Notes: generated from the letters alone by a model not told the origin. A stretch of DNA of 64,000 bases from Lethocerus indicus (GCA_019843655.1 JACDQD010000003.1:33220224-33284223), one strand, 5' to 3'. Shown: positions 29,901 through 43,185, counted from the first letter of the stretch. Numbers and translations are program-made.

Positions 29901-30789
29901 TGTTTCAAAAACACACTGGTCGTCACTGAACAACACCACTGCATGCATTTTTCTAGTAACCTTTTACTCACCGCCCTTAATCGCCACACACAACAATATT
30001 CCAAGTGATTTCTCATATCCAGCTCTTGTACAATAGAAAGAACAGAGAAAATTACTACATTTTTTTAGAATGTCATTCTTGAATAGGCAGTGTTATTAGT
30101 CATTTTGTGTTACCACCAGAAATAAGTCTTCAACAAATTCATCGCAATATATCAATCACCACTCGGTACCTGTGTGTATTTTACTCCCTGATTTGTCAGT
30201 TTATCTTGAATATAATTTAATGAAATATAATAGAGTTTCTGTTTTCAGTTTAATATGACCCTGTTACTTGGTATTAATTTATATACTCTATATTTTCCTC
30301 CTACAGTCTTTGATCATGGAGCTTACCTTTATTTATTATTTTTCTAACGAATGACATTCTTTTTATAGCAATAATGTATATATTATATGAAAAATAAAGA
30401 CTTATGCGCAGATTTATACCCTATTTATTTCTGAATGCAATAAACTTCATAATCACAAAAACATAATTGTATTTCTTTGGGACAGCAATCGATAGAGCTT
30501 CTTTTTATTTTTAAAGGTAGTAGGAAAAAAGTAGGAGGAAGGGCCTATTTCCTCCCACTTTTTTGATAAGCTAATGGCCTAAATAAAATAATATTCGTTA
30601 TTTCATATTGTAGTTCATATTGTAAATAAAATTGTGGCCTAATTATTATATTTATTAAAACATTTCTTAAGTAACTGCAAATTATTTTGATTTACAGTTT
30701 ACAGTTAGATTGTAGATATAAGAGGTCTATCATAAAGAACTTCCTACAGACCTATTTCATTATATTCTACAGGCATGTTTTGTACTATT

Positions 30790-31290
30790 GTTTTGTATTC
30801 CTAAAATAATTTTAACATATTAAAAACCTGGTAGTAAAACCTTTATGAATTTTGTGGATATATTTTGTGGAATTAAATGTAGTTTAACCTAGATGTTAAT
30901 TGTGTCTCATGAAACTAAAAAATGAGAAAAATGGAGAATTTCTAAAACAGTTTTAAAATATTAAAAACCTGGAAGTAAAAACAGTATATATTATCTCTAA
31001 TCTGTTAAATATAGTTAAAGCGCATTGATTTTGTCTCACACAACCTAAAACCTAAAGCTAGGTTTTGGCCACATCATCTAAATGGATAATTTTAACACGA
31101 ATCCTAAAATAATTTTAACATATTAAAAACCTCGGTGTAAAATCAAACTAAATTAGAAAAAATAAGTGTCGCCTAACTGGATGCAGTTTAACCTGGGTTT
31201 TGTTCGTTGCAAACTAACTATGCGTGCCGTTTTACCAAAATGGAAGATTCTTAAAATAATTTTAAAATATTCGAGTAAAATCACCGTTCT
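30790..31290 (+). repeat. Four degenerate tandem copies of a unit of about 150 bp
   Basis: The block AAAATAATTTTAACATATTA followed by AAAACCTGG recurs at about 30798, 30950, 31101 and (truncated) 31250. Between copies, a related stretch with TTTAACCT, TTTTGTCTC/GTGTCTC and ATGGA(G/T)AATT also recurs. The spacing is close to 150 bp. Copies have diverged substantially, so this is an old minisatellite, upstream of the l(3)mbt promoter region. Confidence 0.7.
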
Positions 31291-31329
31291 AGTAATTTCG
31301 CCAGTTGCCAAACATCACGCCTGGTCATT

Positions 31330-32260
31330 TTTCGACTTGTAATGTACAAAAAGACGATAGGGAAAACATTTTACAACGTTCCGTTTTATATTGCGAACTA
31401 TAACAGTGAAACGATCCGCGTATCTATTTTTAACTCGTATTTGTTCGAATAATTAATTTACCAGTCGGAGAAAACATTTTCCGGTGTCGATTACGCCTAT
31501 TCCTCTTCGTACGCATAGAATCGTATTAATAAATATTTGCGTAAAATAATATCCGCCAGCCCTTCTACGATATTGAACGGTTAGGTGGGTTAGTGCCAGT
31601 AAGCGAAATTGAGGTAAATTTGTTGGCATCCCTGACTCGATACCATTTGAAATCACTCGTTAAATCTGTTGTGTGCGGTTAGTACCAGCGCGGCTGAATT
31701 TCGGTGTTGGTTTTAGCTCGCCCGGTTTTCATTGTAAATTGCGTTGTCCGGATCGCAATTTAAACTCCGGAAAAACTCTAATTTCCCTTCTAAACGAAGA
31801 TATAAACTAAGCGCGCCCGCCTGTGACGTCACCCGATCGCCGATTGTGCAGGGATATTTTAAACGTTTGCAGGACTGCCTTCTGTCGGAACTGAGCGATA
31901 CTACTTGGTGTTTCGCGACTGTGTTCGGTTGTTATTTTGTAATTTTATCGTCCTTCAGTCTGTATGCGCGTCTCGGCAGATTGTTTTCAATTCGAGTCGA
32001 CATTTTTCGAGTGTTTTCCAAACGGCAAAGTGAATCCGGCCGGGAACGGGGGGAAAAAATGTGAATTCGTTTCGTCGTCTTGTTGGAGTGAGCTCCAAGC
32101 TGGAGAGGTGGGGGAAGAAGTTATTGTGTTCGTTCTCAGTAGGAATCGGTTTTCGCTCCGTTCAAATCGTACAATGCAAATCCTTCTTAATTTGAATACC
32201 GATTCGTTCGGCCTGATCTTGTCAAAATGTAGACGCTCGTATTTCCTTTATTGTTAATAA
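31330..32260 (+). promoter_or_regulatory. Likely promoter and 5' UTR region of l(3)mbt, with a palindromic CRE
   Basis: A CpG-rich stretch lies 0.7-1.6 kb upstream of the l(3)mbt start codon. It contains a perfect cAMP-response palindrome TGACGTCA at 31824-31831 next to GC-rich sequence (GCGCGCCCGCC). The l(3)mbt start codon lies just after an acceptor (TTGTCGCAG, 32914-32922), so at least one non-coding exon upstream is expected, and this is the best place for it. Confidence 0.4.
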
Positions 32261-32932
32261 CGCCGGGAACCCTTACGATTTAAATAAAAACGAATATATT
32301 TGTAAACTTTCATTGAGTCACAAAGTAACTGCATGATATGCCACTCCACCGAGGGGTAACTTGTGGTCGGTTACATCGCTAATTAATATTCCCCAAATAG
32401 GGCTTATACTATATTATTAATTTAAATATAACGGACGCTGTTTATATCGCTGGTTGGGTTCATGTAAGGTTATACATGCTGCCCTGATATGGTACTGATA
32501 GTTTTGGTTATATTATAAATTAATTTATTTAAACGTTAATAGCGATAATTTGTGGAATTATTATTAATTAAAAAAAAAATGATACGTTCGAAGCTTATTA
32601 GTTATTTGTGCCTTTATTATTAGTCAAATTTAATATTATTTCCGTACAAACAATATAAAACTTAGTGCCACGGTTTGATCTGAAATATTTTATACGACTT
32701 TAGTGTTTAATAAAACGTTTTTATTTTATAATTGAATTCTAAAATGTCTTGTGGAAATAAGTTTGTACGGTGCGTCGATTAAATAAAAGTATAATGCGAC
32801 CGAATAAGTAATAGTAATACATAATTACTGAATAGCTAATGTTGATACCCGAGGATGTCGGTTTTGTAAGGGGTAATATTTTTGAATATATTTTAATCTA
32901 GTTTTATGATTAATTGTCGCAGGCTACGTACA

Positions 32933-35900
32933 ATGAGTTTCAAGGAAAACCGAATGGGTACATCGGAGAACAGTGTTTTGACACCTGTCTCCAATCCTAC
33001 AACTGTCGGAATTAATGTTACACTTGTGACAGAGCCGAGGGGTATACCTTTGCTCTATGTACAATCACCCATTGGTAAAAAGGCTGGAAGCAGCAGCACC
33101 CCCAGTGGAATGCGGTTACCGCCACCTCTTGTTCCAACTTCATCCAAATTTCCGGTAAGTACATTTCTGCAAATCACATATTTATATGTATACCGATATC
33201 AAATTTTTATATTCGATTTGTTAAATATTTGACCAACTTTTATCTTATTGTGAGACAGTAATGATTTTTTCCATTTCTATCAATTACTAAATATTTTTAC
33301 GTAAGAAATAATAAATACCTTTTTTTATGTCAGAAATAAGAAATATATTTTTTTCCTACATATATTATTTAACGGATATAAATAATTAAAAATAATAAAC
33401 GCGTCGTATTGAAGTCTAAATATAACATTGACTCTGTCAGTATGTATCTAGTAATTGTGAGTTGTGTTTGCAACAACCATTGTACCTTTTTCCTGTGCAA
33501 TAACTAGAGGAATACAATTTAAAATTTTAACTTTTTATAAAGTTAAACTTTTTTGTTTCCTTTAAAAATGTCTAGCATACAGTAAGAAATTGATCAAATT
33601 TTAATGACGGATAATAGCGGAGTTATTTTTAATTTTTTCTGATGTTTACAAATGCTTTTAGTTTAGTTCAATTCGGTGTATAAAATGAAAATTTTTAGAA
33701 ATAAAATAAAAAAAATACGGGCGTTTGATTAGTCTTAATTAGGTCACCCATAAATTATTTATATAACGGCTATTTGTTTAATATAAATAGGCCACGCGTA
33801 TTTCATTTAATTTATTTTCAATTAATGTTGCAGGCAAACGGTGTTGGTGGAAAACTAGTTCAAGTTCAATCTTCAAACCAAAGTCCCACATTCGCATATG
33901 TCGGTACTTTGTTTCGGCCCGGACTCAGAGGACAAGAACCGGTGACTCAGAAAATACTTTTGACTCCCGTCAAAAGCAAAGATGGTTCGATAACAAGGTT
34001 CATTTTACCGAGGCCCGTAGTAACGCCGAACACTAGTCAGAGCGCGCTCAGCGTTGTACTGCCCCAGACGAACGCGAGCAGCAGCGGGTGCGCTAAGCAC
34101 ATGAGTTACGTGCTCAAGCCGGTCAGCGGCGGAATCAATCTGCCCGACGTCCTAAGCTCGACTTCTTCTTCTTTGTCTTCGTCGCCCTCATCGTCGCCTT
34201 CGACGGCGTCGCACAAACTGTTCACGCCGAATATAATCAGGCAAAAAGTTTCAGACAGCAAAATGAACATCTTTCACCTGCTGCCGAAAGGGATTACGGT
34301 GATGAGCCCGAGCTCTTGCACGAGTGCCGTCACTACGGAATCGACTTCGGTGAAGAAATGCGGCGTCGAAGAGGGCAGTTTTGTGGGCGTGTCGTCCGAA
34401 CTGAGCGCGATGGCGACAACGCAGACAGTGACCACTTCCTCGTCGGCAACTGCTCCGGCCAAACTCTCACCCAGCATGACGATGACGGTCAACAGTAATT
34501 TACAGGCCAATCTCCCGATTGTATCAACAGCCTTCAGTTCTAATACAGCGCTCAAGAGTTCTATGCTCGACCAGTTCAAGTCTACTGAAGTTGTCACAAT
34601 TGATGATGGTAACTCATTTACTGTCTTTATTCTGTTTTCATGGTTTTTACTTAATCTCTACATAATTTCAATCAACCATTACCCTAACATGATATCTTGC
34701 GTTAAATTAAAATGCGCGTATTGAAATCTTCGTTTTATTAAAATTTATTGTCCCGATTCGATTTGTTTAATGCCCATCTGTGTCCGAAAGTTGGGAAATA
34801 TGTCATGCATTGAGAGTGGGCAAATTGTGAAAAGAGAAAACTTCTGATCTTGCACCGATGTACTGATATTAAGTGGAATTTTCTTACCCGTTCTTTTCCC
34901 CCCATTGCTATATCTTAAACAAAAATTTTAATTACCGATAAAATGTAAATTTAGACAATTCCGTAGCCACTCTGGTGGTAAAGATCAAATTTAATCATTT
35001 GTGGAAAGGTTTCATTGTGTTGTAATATTTCCTACTGCTCATATTAACCTTGTGTTTATATGTATTCGTCTACTGCACAAAGATCAGTTTAATATAACTT
35101 ATTGGGTGAAAAGTAATGGTTTACAAATATTGATCACGTTTTTAAAGTAGTAAGTTATGATAATAGTGCATAGTGGTGAAATGATATTCATTACATAAGC
35201 GATACATTCTCCAAATTAGATTAATTTTATCTCATCGGTTTTTAAGTATTTTATTATTTGTCAAATTATAGAAATATTTGGATGGGATAACCTGTTAACA
35301 AATTGAGTAACTTAAAATATTATTTAATTAATTAGTTTTTTAATATAACTATTCGCTTCATTTAAACATTCATTTATCGAAGAACAATTATTTTATTTTT
35401 TTGTGTGATTTTCATTCCATATTTAGTGCCTCTTTTTTTTAAGTGCCTTATTGTTTTATTTAGTGCTGAAGTTAATTATTTAATGATACCAATAATGAAA
35501 GTGCTAAGCTCAGACAATGATTTAAATCCCAGAAATAATTCATAATATAAACTCTAATTATATATTCTTATGAAATAAGTCTGTTTTAAATTCAATTTCT
35601 TTCAGTATGCATTCTTTTTATAAAAAATACATTTTTTTAATAAGATAACATGAAATAATATTCATATTGCTGAATTATTGATAAAATATTGCTGATACAC
35701 CTGTATTTCTCTTTGTTTATATGTAAGTATATTTTTGTATACTATTAACTGTTAATTCTAGCATTGTTAGTTCTTAACAATATAATTTGAAAGTGTCATG
35801 GTTAAATGATAATGACAATTGATAATGGCTATAATGAGTGGTATGGCTCTTTTATAACCTTTTAGCAGAAGGTTATGTGGATATAAATACTCAGCTGACA

Positions 35901-38900
35901 GAAGAAGCTAACCACTTGTATTAATACTAGTATTTTTTAGCTATTTACTATTTCTTTATTCGTGATAAAGAAATAATATTTTTTTATTTTGTTCTTGGTA
36001 ATCATAATCAAGAAAGTGGAATAAGAATTAAAATAATATAAATAAGACTTAAAAAAAATGATAAAAAATATTAACAGTCAACAAAATCAGACTAATTTTT
36101 ATTAGCTAAAAAGAACTCTTTAATTTTACGTACTTTTGAATTTGTTTTATTTTAGTATCTCATATTTGTTAATAACCTATTTGCCAACAAAACAAAATAT
36201 CTCTCTTTCACTTCTACGTGCATATAAATATAATATTACTGTATCTATACGAAAACAAAATGCATTTTACATGTGTAATCATTTTATATGTTATGAAAAT
36301 AATTATTGTTAAAGGCATTTACGAGTTTAATTTTCCTCTATCAGATTGGAATATGTTGTATTTGAAATGTGTTGTAAATAAAAACAACGTACATTTATTT
36401 TCCAGATGATAAGGAACAACTAAAGGAATATTCAACAATTTCAGGTCTGAGAGAACGCACGCGTAAACGTAAAGGACTCTTATCTAACGATATGAAAAAA
36501 CTTCAACCTTGTACTATCGAACTGTCCAATAAGGTTTTACCAGGAGCTGAAGAATTTGATCCTGTTCAGATCATAGAGTGGGATCCCTGTGGCCTCGGAA
36601 AACTTCCCGGTAGTGATATCAAGGTATGTTTATAATTCAAAGTTATTTAATATTTTGTTCATTTTGAAGTTTTTCATATTTTACATATTTTCGTTTCAGT
36701 TTGTAATTAATGATTTCGGTATGCTGGAAGTCCATGAAGAAAAATACTCGGGTAAACATAGCCCAGATATCCTTGAAGGTAATAATTGTTTCAAGTGTAA
36801 TTGTAGAAATTTTCCTACATTGTTTACACTATTACAATGAACTATCGAATAAAAAGTCAATATTTTTTGTAATGGAATGACGATTATTTGTTTCCAGGTC
36901 TTACTAAAAAAATAGAACGCGACCCTGATGAAATATACTGCTGCGTCGCTTGTAGCTGTTACGGTCTCATTTCTGAATTTTACGATGACCAGTTCTGTAG
37001 TAAAACTTGCCAAGAGTCATCGATGGGTAAGATTCTTAAGAAAAGAGATACTGCCCAGATTATTCCGATGGAGAATAAAAAAAGAAGAAAACTACTACAG
37101 TCTAATTCTTTGGATCCTCTACAAATTTCCAATTGTATCGACGAAGAAAAGGTAAAGGATGGAAGTGAAAATGAGAAGGATCCATTGTCGCTTGAATTTG
37201 AAACTGCGGACAAGAAACCGCCTTCTCTGCTGATAGTAGACAAAGATTCTCAAGCGTCCAGATTCGCTGAAAATATATTGAAGGTGAACGCAAAAAATGA
37301 ACCCGAGTGTCCTCCAAAATTTATTAAAGTGAAGAAAATAATTAAGAGAGGTATTAAAATGAGTCGTAACATGCCACCGAGAACGTACAGCAAACTCGAT
37401 GACAAAAGTAAGCACAATTTAAGATCTCGCAATGCTGAGAAGTGCGATGAGAAAATTGTTACTGAAGAGACCGAAGAATTGGTGCAAGACTCAGAATTGG
37501 TAGTAATTAAACCGGACGGAAGAAAAAGGAATAACAGTACTGAAAACACACCCGATAAGGTTATTACAAAGTTTTAATCTAATAGTCAAATATTTGATCA
37601 GTTATTTTAATGACAAAAAAACAAGACTGTCAAATAAATTTTTCCAAATATTTAAATTTTCGTGTTTAGAATGAAATATTGACATATGGAATGTTTAGTT
37701 TTGACTTTAAAAAATAAATGTAGAATTGACCTAAGTATGTGGTTAGTTTTGGAAGGGATAAACCTGTTTTGATGCTTACTCAAATGTCACCTGGTTTTTT
37801 ACTGTATTGAATTTATTTTTAAGTAAAAATTTGTTTCGCTCCTTTCAGTCGAATCAACCGATTCATGAAACGTTTCCATGGAGTACCTATTTATTGGAAA
37901 CTCGTTCGAGGCCCGCCTGGTTGAAGCTCTTTCAGAACCCATTTCCAAGCGGAACCAACATATTTAAAGTTGGTTATAAGCTCGAAGCAATTGATCCAGA
38001 GCATCAAGCTTATATATGTGCTGTGACTGTTGTTCAAATAAAAGGTAAAGCAAGTATTTCTTTAAAATTAAAGTGTATGTAGTGAAAAAGAACAACTAAG
38101 AATTAATTTCTATGTACCACCATTTCTATATATTTTTTATTTATTTACTTCATGTAACTGCGATTGAAGGCCGGGACATAATTGTATTATTAATGTATTA
38201 CGATATTATCATTCAAAAAATCCAATAGATTTATTCTTTAAACTTGCATAAAAATAATTTAAAATGGAATATTCTGTATTCCCAAAGCAGACAACAATTT
38301 TATCTACTTTTGTTTATTCTATTGTTAGAAACTATCTTGTTTTGTGTGAAATATTATCCTCAAGTTTGTGGAACTGTATAAACACGTGCTGGTATGCATG
38401 TATATGTACCCACGCTTATACAATAATATATATTTTTTTATTTACTTAAAGGGAACATTCCCATCTGTTGGTAGGTGACACAACCTCGTTGTAAGTTAAA
38501 AATATTCAGTTCATTGATGAAATACCTGAGGTTGATTTTGAAACAACCATTCTCTTATTTATTTAGACTGTATGGGAAGTAGTATGACATTACTTTTAAC
38601 ATTAATATCAGTTGATATTTTTTTTCTTTGAAGGTTTCCGCCTGAAACTCCACTTCGATGGCTATTCAAAAATATACGACTTTTGGGTAAACGCCGACAG
38701 TGAGAATATATTCCCGTGCGGGTTCTGCAGTCAGAATGGTATTCCGCTGCAGCCTCCGTGGGGTTACAACGCTGACACGTTCTCCTGGTCGACGTACACG
38801 GCCAGCTGGAAGGCCAAAGCGGCACCACCTGCCTGTTTCCCCAACTATCGTATATTGCATGTAAGTGCCACTATCACCACAGGATCAGTATATAAGTATT

Positions 38901-41533
38901 ATTTACATTTATATTGATCAACCGAATCTCGTTACGTCCAAGATGTACCACCATTAAGGATTGAATGTAGGAAATTGATTAGAGACATACTTTTGATTAG
39001 AGAAATGGTTCGGGACTACTTTGTCATTAGTATATAAGTATTATTTGCATTCCTATTGATCGACCATCACTCATTATGTCTTAGATGTAAAACTATTCTT
39101 GATTGAATGTAGGAGCCATTCAAGTATAGACATCAATGTCACGGCACCGGCATAATACTTTGGATTAGTTCAGGATTGATACCAATCATGTATTAAGCAA
39201 TTAAGATATAACCTGTACAATTTTGTGTTTATTGTGTGTGGTCCAACTTAAAAATTATTGAACTTTAATTAAACTAAAGTTCTTTTTAATTTCAATTTAA
39301 TTTCTATTTAAATTAAATTTCAATTAAAATTTAATTTAAATTTAATTTAAATTTAATTTAAATTTAAATATAATTTCTATTTAAATTTAATTTCAAATAA
39401 AATTTAATTTCTATTTAAATTTAATTTCATTTAAATTTAATTTCAAATTTAATTTCTATTTAAATTTAATTTCTATTTAAATTTAATTTCTATTTAAATT
39501 TAATTTCTATTTAAATTTAATTTCTATTTAAATTTAATTTCTATTTAAATTTAATTTCAATTCCAATTTAATTTCAGTTCCAATTTAATTTAAATTTAAT
39601 TTAAATTCCAATTTAATTTAGTTTCAATTTAATTTAAATTCCAATTTAATTTAGTTTCAATTCCAATTTAATTTAGTTTCAATTTAGTTAATTTGAATTT
39701 AATTAAAATGTTTGCAGACATCGCCAAATTTATTCAGAGTCGGCATGAAGTTGGAAGCTGTCGACAGGAAAAACAGTTTCCTCGTTTGTGTAGCGACAGT
39801 GGCTGCTGTCCTGGGCAACAGAATTCTGGTCCACTTCGATTCATGGGGCGACGTGTACGACTATTGGGCCGACATTTCCAGTCCGTATATACACCACGTC
39901 GGCTGGTGTAAAAAGACTAAACACTTGTTGACACCGCCAAACGGTGAGCGTACAAACAACAGTCTAAGTAAACGGCGGAATAGCCCCGACCGGAATAGTT
40001 GTATATACGAATTGTGTATTTGCAGGTATTAAACCGTCGGAATTCACTTGGGAAAAGTACCTGAAGGAGACCAATTCAGTAGCGGCGCCTTACAGGGCGT
40101 TCAGGCTGAGGCCGCACATAGACTTCAAGAAAGGGACCAAACTTGAGGTGGTGGACAAGCGAGCTCCCCACCTGCTCAGGGTGGCCACCATCAAGGATGT
40201 CCTACCGTACCAGATCAGAATTGTTTTCGACGGTTTCCCGGACCATTTCGGCTATTGGATGGACGACGACAGCGCCGACATACATCCTGTCGGATGGGGG
40301 GATAAGACCTTGCATCCCATCGAACCACCGCCAAGTAAGTCCCGCGTATTCCTTCGGAAAATTATTAGCGTAATGTTGTTTCTCTTGTTTCGAATTAAGT
40401 ATAATTCAACTTGCCGATAAATATTGATATTGTTATTTTACAGGGGATGATTCGAGTTCTATGTGCCCGACGCCGGGCTGCCTCGGCCAGGGTCATGCCA
40501 AGGGGACCAAATTTGAAACTCATAGCTGCGAAAAAGACTGCCCTTACAGTTTGAAAAATCTGACAGAAGACGAATTGATAGCGGACAGGCTCTCCGATAA
40601 GGCGTGCGATGTCGACTCATCACACAACGACACAAGAGGGTTAGTACCATACGCTCAATATAGTATTTTTAATATCAATTTTTATGCAATTATATGTAAA
40701 TTTCCCAACAACAATTTGTAAATTGATCATTAATCGTTTTGCCTTAGTGTTAATAAATTATTACTATTATACATTGTGAGTAATCTCTTATTTTTTGGAT
40801 AAGTTAAACAATTGTAATAAATGGTTTTGATATTTAGGATTCTAAATTCAATCCGTCTTTCATCAATCACTGAGGTTTTACCATACGTTTAATTTTGTAA
40901 TATAAGATAAATAATTTGTTACCATCCTGTCATACTCAGTAGATTGTGAAGCAAATACTAGTTTATTTATTTAATTGTTACTTTTTTCACGATTCATAGC
41001 GAATAACAAAAATAGTGCGTTGAACTTATTACATCTTTAAACTACCGATGGAACTTTTCTGCTGTTTAAAACTGGTGAACGGAATTTCATAACTTGTGCA
41101 ATTTTGTTTTTCTCTCATTTGTGTTAGCAATATAGTGCTGGCTGCTCTCACTTACCAAGCCCAAGTTGTGCAATGGTGAAACGATGACATCTAAAATTTT
41201 AAGATTCGTTTAATTGTTTCACGATATTTAAATATTATGAAAGATGTCTAAACAAATATTTATTTATAGTTATAGAAACCTGTAGAACTCTGTTTAGGAT
41301 CATTCAATAGGTCTTATTTTTATTCTATAAGTTTGAATGTTTGTAAGATCTGATAATCCTGAATTCTAGCAACATTAATTATTTTGATTTCTCAGAATTT
41401 AATAATTTGCCTTTAATATTACAGATTTAATATTTTGATAATAACAGTAATTATTATTATGAAGCAATTTTTGAGTCATTTGAATGGTTAAAAAATCAAG
41501 CTTGACTGTGAAATATTACAACACATATATTAC

Positions 41534-41591
<58 letters not shown>

Positions 41592-43185
41592 TTATAATAT
41601 ATATTACATATATTAATATATAATTATATTAACCCTCTATGGGCCAGTGTAACTTTAAGGTCACACTATAAAGTTGTAAACACAACCAATATCAATATCA
41701 ATTTTTTTTTCATTTGCATTTATAGGCTTATAATTGCTGATTTTTCGTTCCCCCAATTTTTCTGGATTTGAAATAAAAATTCGGTCCATAGAGGGTTATT
41801 AATATATAATAATATATTGTATTATTTATTATTGGACACAAATCAGCTCTCACCTTGTAGTACCTGCTTCTGATGAGTCATAATACATAACATTTTAGTC
41901 TTAAACACAATCTGACATTTTTGTTTATTTTCAGCGACAGAGTAATTGATGTGGACAAAAGTGAATCGGAAGAAAGCGAAGAAGACATAAATACTAAAAG
42001 ATGGTTAGAAATTATTTCTGAGTTAGCATCGATTGTAGAGTATTCCTGATTGATTAGCGCTTATTTCAACTTTTTTTTACTGTTTTCTACTCAGCTTATA
42101 ATTCGTTGCTTTGAACTTGTCTGCTGCCCGTTTGGAAAAACCGATAATTATTTTCAACATTGCCGTAGATAAACGTCAACGGTCTTGGGTCCGTGTATTG
42201 AAATTGACTGTTTTCAGGAAATGGCTGGGCGTCAGGGAAGAGACACAGCGTCTGATGGAAGGCAGTTTACCGAAAAAAATCAAAACGGAAAGGAAACTGG
42301 AAAAAGTGAGTCCCGAAATAGTGGACAAGTGTAGATTCGGCGATGACGGGAAGGCATCGGTGACAGTGCCGGCCAACATTCTGCGAAATGAACTCGCCAA
42401 GAGGGTCAAAGAACTTGAACCACTCGACTGGGATTCGAACAGAGTTGCCGACTTTGCCAGGGACATATTGGAAAAATCTTCGCCTTGCATTGTGGATGAG
42501 GTAATCAATAGATTTTTTCACCAGTTCAATATATCAATTTACAAGTAGCCGGTTTGAAACTGGTGGTTGCATTTACCCTCTATGGGCCCCGCATGTAACT
42601 TTCAGGTCACATTTCAATTTATCGAGATTTTACCAAATAATTATAGCTTTTTCGTGAGATGGCGGATAAACCTTAACATTTTCAAGACAACCAATATCAA
42701 TATCAATTTTTTTTTCATTTGCATATATAGATTTATAATTGTTGATTTTTCATTCCACCAATATTTTTGGATTTAAAATAAAAATTCGGCCCATAGATGG
42801 TTAAATTAAATAAATAGTCATTCTTCTCCTGTTATAAGACAAGAGGAGTGGGCTCTTAAACTATTTAGGTTAAGACTTAGGCTAAGTTAGGAAATGATAT
42901 TAAAACTGAAATATTACAACTTTAAAACTAGTGCGCAATATTAAAACTCGTGCACATTAAAAATTGTAATGTCCATTACTTCGATTGAATTATTAATGTG
43001 TGGAATGGTTGAATTTTATATTGGAAAAAAAAAGACTAAGTGAAATTGTTTGGTTTTAGGACATTGACGGGAAGGCATTTCTGATGATGACAAAAGGGGA
43101 CCTGGTTGAACAGCTCGGCTTCAAACTCGGTGATGCCATTAAACTTTTCAACGCGATCACTTTGTTACGTCAGAAAATCACTTGA
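32933..43185 (+). CDS. l(3)mbt: Lethal(3)malignant brain tumor / L3MBTL-type chromatin protein (13 coding exons)
   Basis: Coding exons: 32933-33154, 33834-34608, 36406-36623, 36700-36778, 36898-37559, 37849-38044, 38634-38860, 39718-39943, 40026-40334, 40444-40639, 41935-42003, 42218-42500, 43060-43185. Phases close and predict about 1195 residues. Domains in order: Ser/Thr-rich N-terminal half; an FCS-type zinc finger in exon 5 (CVACSCYG then FCSKTC); three MBT repeats (PWSTYLLETRSRPAWLKLF; FSWSTYTASWKAKAAPP; FTWEKYLKETNSVAAPYRAF); a C2HC finger (CPTPGCLGQGH then HSCEKDCPY); and a C-terminal SAM domain (VADFARDILEKS to GDAIKLFNAITLLRQ). The second MBT keeps the aromatic pocket (HFDSWGDVYDYW) that binds mono- or dimethyl-lysine. 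In flies the protein represses germline genes and joins dREAM/LINT complexes. The exon 5 donor, AAG|GTTATT, is weak. Introns carry two TTAA-type MITEs and a 17-bp minisatellite. Confidence 0.96.
38887..39120 (+). repeat. Direct tandem duplication, period 142 bp, in an l(3)mbt intron
   Basis: AGTATATAAGTATTATTT starts at 38887 and again at 39029. In both copies it is followed by TATTGATC(A/G)ACC, then AGATGTA and GATTGAATGTAGGA. The copies are moderately diverged. It lies directly after the exon ending at 38860. Confidence 0.8.
39240..39710 (+). repeat. AATTTAATTT simple repeat with a 17-bp period core, in an l(3)mbt intron
   Basis: About 470 bp built almost only from AATTTAATTT, TTTAAATTTAA and TTCAATT(C/T)AA variants. 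In the middle (about 39450-39560) the 17-mer CTATTTAAATTTAATTT repeats in register about six times. The tract ends just before the branch/acceptor region of the exon starting at 39718. Confidence 0.9.
41530..41590. repeat. (TA)n microsatellite in an l(3)mbt intron
   Basis: An uninterrupted TA dinucleotide tract of about 55 bp. It directly precedes the TTAA-flanked MITE starting at 41633. Confidence 0.95.
41633..41795. mobile_element. piggyBac-type MITE copy 1 (TTAA site, CCCTCTATGG ends)
   Basis: The left end reads TTAA then CCCTCTATGGGCC; the right end reads GGTCCATAGAGGG then TTATTAA. The ends are inverted copies, and the family prefers TTAA at its edges, as piggyBac elements do. The inner sequence (ACCAATATCAATATCAATTT, then AAATAAAAATTCGG near the right end) is shared with copy 2 at 42576. 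There is no transposase. Confidence 0.75.
42576..42800. mobile_element. piggyBac-type MITE copy 2
   Basis: The left end is TTTA then CCCTCTATGGGCC; the right end is CCCATAGATGG then TTAA. It matches copy 1 (41633-41795) for most of its length. It has about 60 extra bases in the left half, containing GAGATGGCGGATAAACC. It lies in the next l(3)mbt intron but one. Confidence 0.75.

Noticed and set aside
29524..30008. ORFs and a plus-strand TATAAAA near 29.67 kb as a separate gene start
   Set aside because: No downstream plus-strand coding exon follows before l(3)mbt's own promoter region, and the ORFs have no recognisable protein features.
34274..34597. 107-codon minus-strand ORF inside l(3)mbt exon 2
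   Set aside because: Antisense shadow of the Ser/Thr-rich coding exon 33834-34608.
42176..42508. 110-codon minus-strand ORF opposite the l(3)mbt SAM-proximal exon
   Set aside because: Antisense shadow of exon 42218-42500; no similarity to a known family.
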